Origin: Candidatus Binataceae bacterium
GTDB lineage: Bacteria; Desulfobacterota; Binatia; Binatales; Binataceae
DNA length: 64,000 nt
Reading direction: 5' to 3'
Assembly: GCA_030038355.1 (NCBI GenBank)
Contig: JASHPB010000071.1
Coordinates: forward strand, 1-64,000
Shown here: positions 8,808-18,965 of the stretch, piece after piece
Position numbering within the stretch: the first letter of the stretch is position 1
Layout of the letters: the number at the start of each line of letters is the position of its first letter
Translations under genes and position numbers: made by a program
The notes under the pieces: generated by a model
Seen by the model: only the letters and a program-made list of their open reading frames with translations
Database searches by the model: none
What the model was told of the DNA's origin: nothing

Positions 8808-9293
8808 CTATTTCGCTCCAGCAGGGCGGTACTTGGACGGACAGCTCGTCATCACCTGCGTCGCCGCGATCGTGCCGTCGGGTTCGAGCTTGCCCTCGAC
8901 GATCACGTCGCGGTTGGGCGCAAACATATCTGGCTTTGGTTCGCCCTGGCTTACGATGCTGAAGCTCGGGGCCTCATCTACGGCAACCGGCTTGATGGAA
9001 TCATTTGCGGCAGTGGAATTCGCCGCGGGCGGGATCGGATAAATCGCGAACCTAAGCGTAAGTGTCGAAGGGTCCCACGCGATCGTACCAGGCTTGACGC
9101 GCCCGGCGATTCTGAGCGACTGGCCGCGTAGCTCGGTTGCGCGAGCACTCACCTCGGGCACGGTCAGGTAGTACTCCGAGGTCGAACGAATGGAAGAAAT
9201 GATGAGATAGGCGATCGCGACAACGATCAGCCCGGAGCCGATCAGAAAGCGCGGCTTTATCCGCCTGCCCAATTTACTCAAGCCTCGATCCAT
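8808..9293 (-). CDS. ccmE: Heme chaperone CcmE, Cys-type (CxxxY)
   Basis: CcmE carries heme covalently from CcmC to CcmF in the periplasm. The 161-residue protein has an N-terminal signal anchor (about 15-35) and an OB-fold beta-barrel region (LRGQSLRIAGRV, then DVIVEGKLEPDGTI). In place of the usual heme-binding His in HDE(N)Y it ends with C151-P-S-K-Y155. This CxxxY motif is known from CcmE proteins of archaea and some Desulfovibrio-type bacteria. It is the first gene of the ccm operon, 107 bases after lpxA. Confidence 0.9.
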   Translation of the reverse strand: MDRGLSKLGRRIKPRFLIGSGLIVVAIAYLIISSIRSTSEYYLTVPEVSARATELRGQSLRIAGRVKPGTIAWDPSTLTLRFAIYPIPPAANSTAANDSIKPVAVDEAPSFSIVSQGEPKPDMFAPNRDVIVEGKLEPDGTIAATQVMTSCPSKYRPAGAK

Positions 9294-9400
9294 GCCCGAT
9301 GCCGCCGCCTAATCACGAAAGTTCGCGCCTGGCGAACGCCCTCGATTCTCGCAGGCAGCACGCATACAGACAACATTGCAGATGAACCTTCTAGGCAGCT

Positions 9401-10228
9401 CTAATCGTCCATCGCGGATGCGTCCGCGTCCTTGGGGCCGACCGCGACGCCACGTTTCGATGCGCGGATAAAGTCGATCATCTCGCGCACTTCGGTGCTA
9501 AGATCGCCGGTCGCGAGCATCCGTTCGACCGCGAGCTTCAAGTTCTGCCGTTTCCCGAAAAGAGCGCTGAACGCATCGCGGAGCACGCGAACCTGCGAGG
9601 CGTTGAATCCCGCACGGCGGAGCCCGATTACGTTGATCGCGCGAAGCGTGTGGGTCCCGTCCATTACGCAGAAGGGCGGAACATCGCGGCTCGTGCGACT
9701 AAGACCGCGCATCATCGCGAGCCGCCCGATGCGCGTGTACTGATGCACGACGCAATTGCCCGAGACCAGGGCGCGGTCGCCGACCTCGACCCACCCCGCG
9801 AGCAGCGCACCGCCCGCGATGAGCGTCGAGTTGCCGACGCGGCAGTCGTGCGCAACGTGCGAATTCTGCATGAAGAAATTGTCATCGCCGATAATCGTGA
9901 TCTCGCCGCGCTCGCTGCCGCGATGCACCGTCACCTGCTCGCGGAAGACGTTGCGATTGCCGATTCGCACGGCGCGCGATGCCCCGCTGTACGTGAGATC
10001 CTGTGGCTCGTTGCCAATAACGACTCCCGGATGCAATACGTTGCCCTCGCCGAGCCCGGTGTCGCCGAGGATAGTGACGTGAGAGATGAGTTTCGTGCGC
10101 GCGCCGAGGTGAATTCGCCCCTCGAGCATGCAGAATGGTCCGATCTCGACGCCTGGCGCCAGTTCAACGCTTGGGCTGATCACCGACGACGGATGGATTC
10201 GCGGCGGACCCGGACTCTCGGACGTCAT
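9401..10228 (-). CDS. lpxA: Acyl-ACP--UDP-N-acetylglucosamine O-acyltransferase LpxA
   Basis: LpxA catalyses the first step of lipid A synthesis, moving a 3-hydroxyacyl group from ACP to UDP-GlcNAc in the cytoplasm. The N-terminal two thirds are hexapeptide repeats forming a left-handed beta helix. The catalytic region reads NSHVAHDCRVGN (H124 and H127, the second matching His125 of E. coli). The C-terminal helical domain (FNASQVRVLRDAF) completes a normal 275 aa protein. Its ATG abuts the yacG stop. The usual fabZ/lpxB neighbours are absent. Confidence 0.92.
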   Translation of the reverse strand: MTSESPGPPRIHPSSVISPSVELAPGVEIGPFCMLEGRIHLGARTKLISHVTILGDTGLGEGNVLHPGVVIGNEPQDLTYSGASRAVRIGNRNVFREQVTVHRGSERGEITIIGDDNFFMQNSHVAHDCRVGNSTLIAGGALLAGWVEVGDRALVSGNCVVHQYTRIGRLAMMRGLSRTSRDVPPFCVMDGTHTLRAINVIGLRRAGFNASQVRVLRDAFSALFGKRQNLKLAVERMLATGDLSTEVREMIDFIRASKRGVAVGPKDADASAMDD

Positions 10229-10423
10229 TCAGTGCAGAATCCTGTCCTTCTTGCGGTCGTCGGGATGCTCGTTGAGCGGGTCAGCCGGAGCTCCGCCAGG
10301 GACGCGATACTCCTCCGCCGCCCAGGTTCCGAGGTCAACCATGCGGCATCGCTCGGAGCAAAACGGGCGAAATCGATTCTGCGGCGACGCGTCGACGGGT
10401 TTGCGGCAAGTCGGACATCGCAT
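10229..10423 (-). CDS. yacG: YacG-type zinc-binding gyrase-inhibitor family protein
   Basis: A 64-residue protein with one zinc site built from CPTC (C3, C6) and FCSERC (C22, C26), followed by DLGTWAAEEYRVPG. This is the signature of YacG (DUF329), an endogenous inhibitor of DNA gyrase in E. coli. It is immediately upstream of lpxA (TGA followed by ATG), so the two are probably cotranscribed, although no functional link is known. Confidence 0.88.
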   Translation of the reverse strand: MRCPTCRKPVDASPQNRFRPFCSERCRMVDLGTWAAEEYRVPGGAPADPLNEHPDDRKKDRILH

Positions 10424-10485
10424 GCCATGATTCTATCCGCTCGGCCGCGGGGCAAGCCATACTCTCCCGTGGCGCTGAGCGCGAG

Positions 10486-10770
10486 CTACATCTGCTGGCG
10501 CGAGATGAAGACGGCGCCCTTGTTGCCGATATGCACGCAGTTGATATCGTCGCGGTTGAACTGGGGCGTGCAAAGCGGAGTGTCGATTGCGGGACACTTG
10601 TAAAGGTTAGCCTCGATCACCTCGCACTTCGAGAGATCGAAGTTCGCCTGCGTAGTTGGCGAGCCGGTAGTGGGCTGCGGCGGTGGTGGTGTCGCGGTTG
10701 AGCATCCCGCGAGCGCCAGCATCGCCAGAGCACCCGCCATCGCCATCAGCTTCATTCTCGATACCGTCAT
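10486..10770 (-). CDS. Small cysteine-containing lipoprotein of unknown function
   Basis: The preferred start is the ATG at 10770, nine bases after a GGGAGG ribosome binding site. It gives a 94-residue product with a signal peptide and the lipobox LAGC. After a Pro/Thr-rich linker comes a compact domain with four Cys (SKCEVIEANLYKCP, then PLCTPQFNRDDINC), likely two disulfides. I do not recognise the family. It is the first of the minus-strand genes, back to back with the WYL regulator gene (169 bases apart). Confidence 0.75.
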   Translation of the reverse strand: MTVSRMKLMAMAGALAMLALAGCSTATPPPPQPTTGSPTTQANFDLSKCEVIEANLYKCPAIDTPLCTPQFNRDDINCVHIGNKGAVFISRQQM

Positions 10771-10938
10771 CTTGGTCATCCTCCCAGTGCGACCCTTTGG
10801 CGCCATTACGCCACGGCTCGCTCATCGAACAATTTGTATAGCGCCCGGACCGGCGCTTGGCTATCGACGGACTGCGCACCGGTATTGCCTAGCCTCGTTA
10901 CAATGGGAACACTTCGATCCTGGAGGAACTTCAGCGCA

Positions 10939-11622
10939 ATGCGCCGCGCCGACCGCCTGTTCGAGATCATCCAGCGACTTCGCAGGCGGGGCGTGGTGAC
11001 GGCTCGCACGCTCGCGGAACAGCTCAAGGTCAGCGAGCGCACCATCTATCGCGACATCAGCGACCTCATCGAAAGCAAGGTCCCTATCGAGGGTGCAGCC
11101 GGAATCGGCTACTCGCTGCGCAAGGGCTACGACCTGCCACCATTGATGTTCAGCGAAAGCGAGCTTGAGGCGCTCGTGTTCGGCGCGCGGATGGTGCAGA
11201 ACTGGAGCGATGCGGCGCTAGGCCAGGCTGCAGACGCGGCGATCTCCAAGATCGAGACTGTCTTGCCGGCGCATCTCCAGAGAATCGTTGAGGACCGGTC
11301 GCTGTGGGCGCCATCGGACATACGGCGCCTGCCGCTCACCTTCGATCTCGGCGCGCTGCGCGGCGCGATTCGCTCGAGTCACAAGATTCGTTTTCATTAT
11401 GTCGATGACAAAGGCGCCGAGACTCATCGCAAGGTGCGGCCGCTGAGCCTCTGGTTCTATCCGCCGATCTGGATCGCGGTGTCGTGGTGCGAGCTACGCA
11501 ACGACTTTCGTTTTTTTCGCGCCGACCGGATGAGAGAGGTCGAGTTCCTCGACGAATCGTTCGCGCCCGAGCCGGCAAAGTCAGCTGAGGCGCTCTTCGG
11601 GCGGCTGATGAGCCGCTCCTGA
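10939..11622 (+). CDS. YafY-family HTH/WYL-domain transcriptional regulator
   Basis: A 227-residue regulator. An N-terminal winged HTH (residues 1-60, with VTARTLAEQLKVSERTIYRD) is followed by a WYL ligand-sensing domain (IRSSHKIRFHYVD at about 138, then SLWFYPPIWIAVSWCEL). The ATG at 10939 follows a GGAGGA ribosome binding site by 11 bases and starts the conserved MRRADRLFEI. WYL proteins usually act as repressors or activators of adjacent genes. The next gene, a cupin, has a perfect palindrome in its upstream region (11684-11703) that could be the operator. Confidence 0.9.
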   Translation: MRRADRLFEIIQRLRRRGVVTARTLAEQLKVSERTIYRDISDLIESKVPIEGAAGIGYSLRKGYDLPPLMFSESELEALVFGARMVQNWSDAALGQAADAAISKIETVLPAHLQRIVEDRSLWAPSDIRRLPLTFDLGALRGAIRSSHKIRFHYVDDKGAETHRKVRPLSLWFYPPIWIAVSWCELRNDFRFFRADRMREVEFLDESFAPEPAKSAEALFGRLMSRS

Positions 11623-11683
11623 ACATCGCTCCTGATCCCACGCTGTCAGGATCTTCGATTGCCAGATTATTACAGAGATTTCT

Positions 11684-11703
11684 GCTGACAGACGGTTGTC
11701 AGC
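11684..11703. promoter_or_regulatory. Palindrome between WYL regulator and cupin, candidate operator
   Basis: Perfect 7-base arms GCTGACA and TGTCAGC separated by 6 bases, 92 bases before the cupin ATG. A further TGTCAG half site lies near 11644. Position and symmetry suggest a binding site for the upstream regulator; binding itself is inference. Confidence 0.5.
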
Positions 11704-11794
11704 ATCGACCCGCCGCTCAACCCGCTCGCGATGCTATCGTCTCGCCATCAATAACGACGCCGCTCCCGCGGCAATTCGGCAAAGGAGAGGGAAT

Positions 11795-12181
11795 ATGAGC
11801 ACCGAGGTTATGGAGCGCACGCCGATTCGCGATCGAGTAGTCGTGCTGGTGTCGGCCGAAGAGTCATACGGCGAGCTGTTCCGCTGCGAATATATCGCGC
11901 TCGAAGTCTCGCCCGTTCCGCGCGATCATATCCACACGCATCAGGAGGAACGCCTCGATGTCGTGGAAGGCACGGTGCGATGCAGGGTCTCGGGCATCGT
12001 GCATCGGCTCACGGCCGGGCAAACGATGGTCATTCCGGCGGGCACGCCGCACGCGGTTTGGAATGACGATCCGCGCGGCTCGCGCTCGATTTCAGAATAC
12101 CGGCCGGCGATGAATGCCGAGGCGATGTTCCGCGAATTCATCATCGATCGCGGGACGGCTCGGGCGCGCCGCGCGCGTTGA
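11795..12181 (+). CDS. Small cupin-domain protein
   Basis: A 128-residue single-cupin protein. The first cupin motif reads HIHTHQEERLDVVEG (residues 45-59) with metal-ligand histidines, and the second reads IPAGTPHAVWN (H86). The start at 11795 follows a strong AGGAGAGG site. Such small cupins may be isomerases, dioxygenases or ligand sensors; the sequence does not decide. It follows the WYL regulator and a palindrome, and its stop overlaps the start of a decayed GST gene, suggesting a former two-gene operon. Confidence 0.85.
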   Translation: MSTEVMERTPIRDRVVVLVSAEESYGELFRCEYIALEVSPVPRDHIHTHQEERLDVVEGTVRCRVSGIVHRLTAGQTMVIPAGTPHAVWNDDPRGSRSISEYRPAMNAEAMFREFIIDRGTARARRAR

Positions 12182-12909
12182 AATACGAGGATATTGAGCT
12201 GATAACGCTCGGCGTTTTTGGCCCCGCGTTCGGCCTTCCCGATCCGAGTCCGTTCGTGGCGAAGATAGAGGTGCAGCTCAAGATGGCGGGAACTCCGTAT
12301 TGCAAGCAAAGCAGCGCGCCGATGAACGGACCCTAGGGCAAGCTGCCGTATATCGCCGATGGCGGCAAACTCATCGGCGATTCAACTTTCATAGGCGAGC
12401 ACCTTGCCGCGCACCACAGCCTCAACCTCGACAGCGAACTTACTGGTGAACAGCGCGCTCAATCTTGGGCCATCGAGCCGATGCTGGAAGATCATCTCTA
12501 CTGGGCGATAGTGCACATGCGATGGATGATCGACGAAAACTTCGCGCAGGGCCCGTGTCACTTTTTCGACGGCGCGCAGAGCCCGCGCGTGAGGAGGCTT
12601 GCAAGCAAGGCCGCGAACGCGTTCGCGCGGTGCTCCATGGGCAGGGACTCGGGCGGCATTCGGCAGACGAGGTCGCCAATCTCGGGGGCCGATCACCTTC
12701 CGCCTTGGCGGTGCTGCTTGGCGATCGCGAATACCTGATGGGCTCGCGGCTCTGCGCGACGGACGCCACCGCGTTCGGCATGGTGGCCGGCGCGCTCGCG
12801 CCAATTTTTCGATTCGCCGCTCACGCGTTCGGCACGCGCAGAAAAACCTCGTCGCGTACTGCGGTCGGATGATGTCGCGATTCTATCCGCAGCACGCCTG
12901 GAATTCGCG

Positions 12910-12913
<4 letters not shown>
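12178..12913 (+). pseudogene. Glutathione S-transferase-like gene, disrupted
   Basis: Reading from a TTG at 12178, the first frame gives a thioredoxin-fold GST N-terminus (FGLPDPSPFVAKIEVQLKMA, KLPYIADGGKLIGDST) interrupted by an in-frame TAG at 12334-12336. It continues as MLEDHLYWAIVHMRW. The coding signal then moves to a second frame around 12600-12630 (VRAVLHGQGLGRHS, EYLMGSRLCATDATAFG). It moves to a third frame near 12820-12840 (NLVAYCGRMMSRFYP). The parts are in the right order for one protein of about 240 residues. One nonsense codon and two frameshifts make it a pseudogene. Confidence 0.8.
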
Positions 12914-15114
<2,201 letters not shown>

Positions 15115-15228
15115 GCTGGACAGGTTGGTAACGCGGCACTGCAAAAAAGCCGCGCCCTTCTGCAGGGTCTGTCACGAGGAGTCTAGACGATGTGAAGGTT
15201 GGGCGCGAATCGCGGCACGCGCGATTTA

Positions 15229-15648
15229 CTACGCCTGCCGTGCTCGATAGCCAAGTGGTGACGCGCCTTGCCTCGAGCACGGTCTTTTGCGGAGCGAAAT
15301 GCCGAATCGATTGCGTCGTAGTCTGCCCGCCAGGCATTTCCTTCGCGGCAAAATAACCCCGCTGCGCCAAGCGCTCCGACGTCCTCGTGAACGCGCCGCT
15401 AGTCGCGCCCGAGTTCGATCGAAAGTGCCCGGATACTCGAAGCCGGTCTGCGATGAACGTGTTTCAGTTATTCCCAGCGTTTCGGAGCTAATGCCGATAG
15501 CAGGCCTTCGATGCTCTCGAACGACAGATGACGCTCGCCGAGCCTGTGCCCTTTTCTCCAATCGATGCCACCCTGGTGATAAGCCGCCGTCCCGTTTCCT
15601 GAGGGTGTCAGCGATGTCGATCTCAAGTTTTTGATTGGTGTATTTCAT
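15229..15648 (-). CDS. Doubtful ORF, 139 codons
   Basis: It starts at an ATG that overlaps the stop of the ORF above it (ATGA). The first residues (MKYTNQKLEIDIADTLRKRDGG) look protein-like. The rest is Arg/Ser-rich and resembles out-of-frame translation, so if it was a gene it is probably frameshifted soon after residue 22. No family is recognised. Listed because the 493 bases between glgB and 15645 hold nothing else. Confidence 0.25.
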   Translation of the reverse strand: MKYTNQKLEIDIADTLRKRDGGLSPGWHRLEKRAQARRASSVVREHRRPAIGISSETLGITETRSSQTGFEYPGTFDRTRARLAARSRGRRSAWRSGVILPRRKCLAGRLRRNRFGISLRKRPCSRQGASPLGYRARQA

Positions 15649-15842
15649 GACGATTGCCTCTGCCGCAGCGTCGCCACGTCTGCTAGGAAGTCATCGACCA
15701 GCCGTTCGAGGTTGAAAAACGATATGGCTGCTCGCCTTCCGTCGTTCGTTGCCGTATGCGACCATGCGTTCACCTTCTTTTTCCATAATGCAATTAATGC
15801 CTCAAATTGTGCCGGCTCCCACGAACTGGCGCTGAACCACAT
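15645..15842 (-). CDS. Doubtful small ORF, 65 codons
   Basis: A 65-residue reading frame with plausible composition (FEALIALWKKKVNAWSH, FNLERLVDDFLADVATLRQR). It overlaps the next ORF through an ATGA junction, which suggests a former two-gene unit. There is no clear ribosome binding site and no recognised family. The base composition here is lower in GC than in neighbouring genes, which may mark acquired or decaying DNA. Confidence 0.3.
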   Translation of the reverse strand: MWFSASSWEPAQFEALIALWKKKVNAWSHTATNDGRRAAISFFNLERLVDDFLADVATLRQRQSS

Positions 15843-16020
15843 AAGTTTCGATTTCGACTATTGCTCGGTCGTCGAAATAGCGCTTGTCGTAGTCGCCGGT
15901 TCGCCTCTTCTCATTCGCGCCCTCGGGAAACGACAAGCTGACTTTAGGTGGCGAATCTGAGGCCTGCAGTGACATATGTCATCGTATGCCATAGCAGTCC
16001 GGGCACGGGAGATTTGAATC

Positions 16021-17259
16021 ATGGCAAGTGCAGAGCGGCCGACTCCGGCGGCGCCGTTCGACCCAATGATGGGACGGCTCGAACTGATCGAGCCCGGCAT
16101 CGCAATGTTTCACGGCTTCGCTAACGTCGCGTTCGCGTACGGCCGCGGCGAGATGCTCGCGGTGGACACCAGCTCGCGCACGATGGGCGCGATGGCGGTC
16201 AAAGCTATCCGCGAAATAACCGACGAGCCGTTCGCGTTTCTGATCTACACTCATGGCCACGGCGATCACGCGTTTGGCACCGACGCGTTCCTCGAGGACG
16301 CCTTGTCGCACGGCTTCCGCCGTCCGAAAATCTGGGCGCATGAGGACGTGAGCGGCCGCTTTCATCGCTACGCGATGACACGCGGTTGGCAGTCGCACAT
16401 CAACCAGCTTCAGTTCGGCGCACGTGCGCCAGTCGACGGAATCTTCGACGAAAAATCGTTCCGCTATGCCGACCTCGCGTACCGCGACTACCAGACGCTC
16501 GAGCTAGTGGGCGAAGCCGTCGAGCTGCATCACGCGCGCGGCGAAACCGACGATGCCACCTGGGTCTGGATGCCAACGCGGCGGACCGCGATGGTCGGTG
16601 ACCTGATCGTTTCGTCGATGCCGAACACCGGCAACCCGAATAAGGTGCAACGCTTCACGCTCGGATGGGCTGAGGCCCTGGAAGCGATCGCGCGCAAGAA
16701 GCCGCGCTACGTGCTTCCCGGGCATGGCCCCGCATATCGCGGCGAGGACGCGTGCCAGGAGCTTCTTCTCGAGACGGCGCGCGCGCTCAGGTTCATCCAC
16801 GATGAAGTGGTGCGACGCCTCAACGCCGGCCAGTGGCCGGTCGAAATCGTCGAGGCGAATATCGAACTGCCCGCCGATCTTGCGGCGCAGCCGTTTCTTG
16901 CACCGATCTACGGATGCGTTCCATTCGTCGTGCGCGATGTCATCCGCTACTACGCGGGATGGTGGTCAGGGGAGCCGTCCGCGATGTTTCCCGCAACGCG
17001 TCGCGATCGCGCGGCGGACGTCATCGCCTTGTGCGGGCGCGATGCAGTCCTCGCGCGGGCGCGAGCGCTCCGCGATGAAGGCGAATTGCAGCGTGCGCTC
17101 GCGCTGGCTGAGACGGAGCTGAATGCCGACGTTAGCGATCGCGAGGCGATGGATCTCAACGCCGACATTTTGGAGAAGCTCGCGGCGCGCGAGCGCTCGT
17201 TTATCGCGCGCAACTTCTTCTCGGGCGCAGCGCGCGCACTTCGTGAAGGTCTGAAGTGA
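16021..17259 (+). CDS. Metallo-beta-lactamase-fold alkylsulfatase-like hydrolase
   Basis: A 412-residue MBL-fold hydrolase. The binuclear metal motif THGHGDHAFG is at about residues 77-86, with later metal ligands in HHARGETDD and LPGHGPAY. The C-terminal part carries the alkylsulfatase dimerisation-like region (IRYYAGWWSGEPSAMFPA) and then an Ala/Glu-rich helical end (RALALAETELNADVSDREA). These are features of Sdsa1/BDS1-type alkylsulfatases. It is shorter than Sdsa1 (about 650 aa) and lacks the SCP2-like C-terminal domain. The substrate is not certain; a sulfate ester of an alkyl chain is the best guess. Confidence 0.8.
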   Translation: MASAERPTPAAPFDPMMGRLELIEPGIAMFHGFANVAFAYGRGEMLAVDTSSRTMGAMAVKAIREITDEPFAFLIYTHGHGDHAFGTDAFLEDALSHGFRRPKIWAHEDVSGRFHRYAMTRGWQSHINQLQFGARAPVDGIFDEKSFRYADLAYRDYQTLELVGEAVELHHARGETDDATWVWMPTRRTAMVGDLIVSSMPNTGNPNKVQRFTLGWAEALEAIARKKPRYVLPGHGPAYRGEDACQELLLETARALRFIHDEVVRRLNAGQWPVEIVEANIELPADLAAQPFLAPIYGCVPFVVRDVIRYYAGWWSGEPSAMFPATRRDRAADVIALCGRDAVLARARALRDEGELQRALALAETELNADVSDREAMDLNADILEKLAARERSFIARNFFSGAARALREGLK

Positions 17260-17754
17260 TCGCCCGATATCGCGACTCTCTTCGAGTCATTCCGAGCCAA
17301 AGGCGCCAGCAAGGCGAGGAGGAATGATCGCGGGGCGATATTCTGCGGCGCGCGGGGCTTTTGCGGCTCCTATTCAATTGCGGTGTCGACCGCAGCGGCC
17401 TTGTAGCAGCTTCACTCACCAGTGCCTCAGATTCCTCGCAGCATAGGCAGTCCCTTCGACGACCGCTTTGGGGAGTCTCGCCCACGGTGTTCACGCCCTT
17501 ACTTGTTGATGCCGGAACCGCGTCTTGCGACCCGTCCCACGATCCCGTTCGAGTCACCGCTCAACACCGGGCGAGGGCCTCTTAGATTCGAGCACTTCGC
17601 CTCATGGCCGCTGACGCGCACCTCTCCCCGAACTGGTCGCTCAACCTCTATCCCGCTAGATACTGCTGAGTGAAGGTCAGACAAGGCCGCTGCCGCCAAC
17701 ACTGCGGACGTAGTGCGCAACGAAATGCTCACGTGCCACCCAGAGCAGTATCAA
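17260..17754. other. Gene-free stretch between convergent genes
   Basis: About 495 bases between the alkylsulfatase-like gene and the CBS gene. No convincing ORF on either strand. Bases 17284-17330 (gtcattccgagc ... gaggaatgatcgc) resemble a decayed copy of the GTCAT-type inverted repeat seen at 35397-35536. No tRNA-like cloverleaf recognised. Confidence 0.5.
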
Positions 17755-18333
17755 TTATGGTTTCGCTGGACGTTGTGATGGATCCTTTTTCTTGCGCGGC
17801 GAGCGCTTGCGCGGCATCGCCGGCTTGAGCGCACCGTCAACGACGCCCCCCTGCAACGCGACGACGGTGATGGGAGGCCGCGGCTTTCGAATCGACGCAA
17901 CGACGTCGGCCAGCTCGATCGCGGGATTGCTGCGCGCACCGGCACTATCGATTTCGATCTCGCGCCCGATATCACTCAGCGAAATCAAGCCCGCAAGCTT
18001 GCCCGCCTCGTCAACCACGGGCAGCCGATGGACTTTCGCCTCGCGCATCAGCTTGAGCGCGAATGAAACCGAGTCATCCGGCCCGCACGTGACCACCTTC
18101 TTGCTCATTACTGGTTCGATCGCGATATCGAACAGCGGCCGACCCTGCGTGTAAGTTGCCATCGCGAGGTCGCGATCGGTGACAACGCCTACCACGCGCG
18201 TTTCTTCATCAACGATCGGAACGCACCCGCAGTCGTTCTCCCACATGATCTGCGCCGCGTCATTGATCGAACCCGCAATCGGGCACGACTTGACCGCAGC
18301 CGTCATTACTTCTGAAACCTTGCTCTGATTCAC
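17755..18333 (-). CDS. Tandem CBS-domain protein with basic tail
   Basis: A 192-residue protein with two CBS motifs (about residues 8-62 and 73-130; typical strings VVGVVTDRDLAMA and KLAGLISLSDIGRE). Paired CBS domains bind adenosine nucleotides and sense energy state. The C-terminal tail is strongly basic and low in complexity (RKRSPRKKKDPSQRPAKP), which suggests nucleic-acid contact or disorder. No enzymatic domain is attached, so the partner is unknown. Confidence 0.85.
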   Translation of the reverse strand: MNQSKVSEVMTAAVKSCPIAGSINDAAQIMWENDCGCVPIVDEETRVVGVVTDRDLAMATYTQGRPLFDIAIEPVMSKKVVTCGPDDSVSFALKLMREAKVHRLPVVDEAGKLAGLISLSDIGREIEIDSAGARSNPAIELADVVASIRKPRPPITVVALQGGVVDGALKPAMPRKRSPRKKKDPSQRPAKP

Positions 18334-18379
18334 GTCTCGTCCTCCTCATCGGAAAGGGCGGCCGACGCTGGTAAGCGAA

Positions 18380-18841
18380 TCACCAGGTCGTGAAGGGCCG
18401 CCGGGAAAGATTCGAATTGTAGTAGCGCGGATCGTCGGTCACTTCGCGGCCGATCCAGTCGGGCAACTCGACGGCTTCATCTTCGGAGGCCAGCTCGACC
18501 TCGGCCACGACGAGTCCTTCGTTGGCGCCAGCGAAGCGATCAACTTCGAACACATGTTTGCCGACTGCAATGCGATAGCGCGTTTTTTCGATCGGTGTCT
18601 GTTCGGACAGCGCGAGTATCTGCTCAGCGTCGGCGAGCGGGATTTCATACTCGAACTCGTCTCGTGTCGCGCCTTGGGTCGCTCCCTTGATCGTTATGAA
18701 TCCGCGATCGCCGTAGCATCGCACCCGCACCGAGTGCTTTGGCCCGGACGAAATATATCCCTGCTTGATTGTAGTTCCCGGCGCGTTGTTCAAGAAGTTA
18801 CAGGATTTGACGAGGAATTTGCGCTCGATTTCCTTCGGCAT
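18380..18841 (-). CDS. CYTH-domain (triphosphate tunnel) phosphohydrolase
   Basis: A 153-residue single-domain CYTH protein. It starts with the diagnostic EIERKFLV motif (residues 4-11) and has the charged strands of the triphosphate tunnel (SVRVRCYGDRGFITIKG, EFEYEIPLADAEQIL, EKTRYRIAVGKHVFEVDRF, VVAEVEL). Bacterial members of this size usually hydrolyse inorganic triphosphate; some class IV adenylate cyclases look alike. It lies between the CBS protein and the nucleotidyltransferase on the same strand, with gaps of 46 and 124 bases. Confidence 0.85.
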   Translation of the reverse strand: MPKEIERKFLVKSCNFLNNAPGTTIKQGYISSGPKHSVRVRCYGDRGFITIKGATQGATRDEFEYEIPLADAEQILALSEQTPIEKTRYRIAVGKHVFEVDRFAGANEGLVVAEVELASEDEAVELPDWIGREVTDDPRYYNSNLSRRPFTTW

Positions 18842-18965
18842 TTGTCAACGCGCGCGAGGCTGATTCTGCCGCGCACACATAGTTTACGTTCTTCGCTCGA
18901 AATGCCAAAGCCGGACGAGTCTGACTGCGGAGTTGAGTCCGCCGTTGATAGGGAAACCTGAACAA

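Noticed and set aside
9650-10603. Plus-strand frame of 317 codons antisense to lpxA and yacG
   Set aside because: No recognisable domain; both opposing genes have diagnostic motifs.
11641-11720. Possible attachment site or IR of a mobile element at the palindrome
   Set aside because: No transposase, integrase or target duplication nearby; an operator is simpler.
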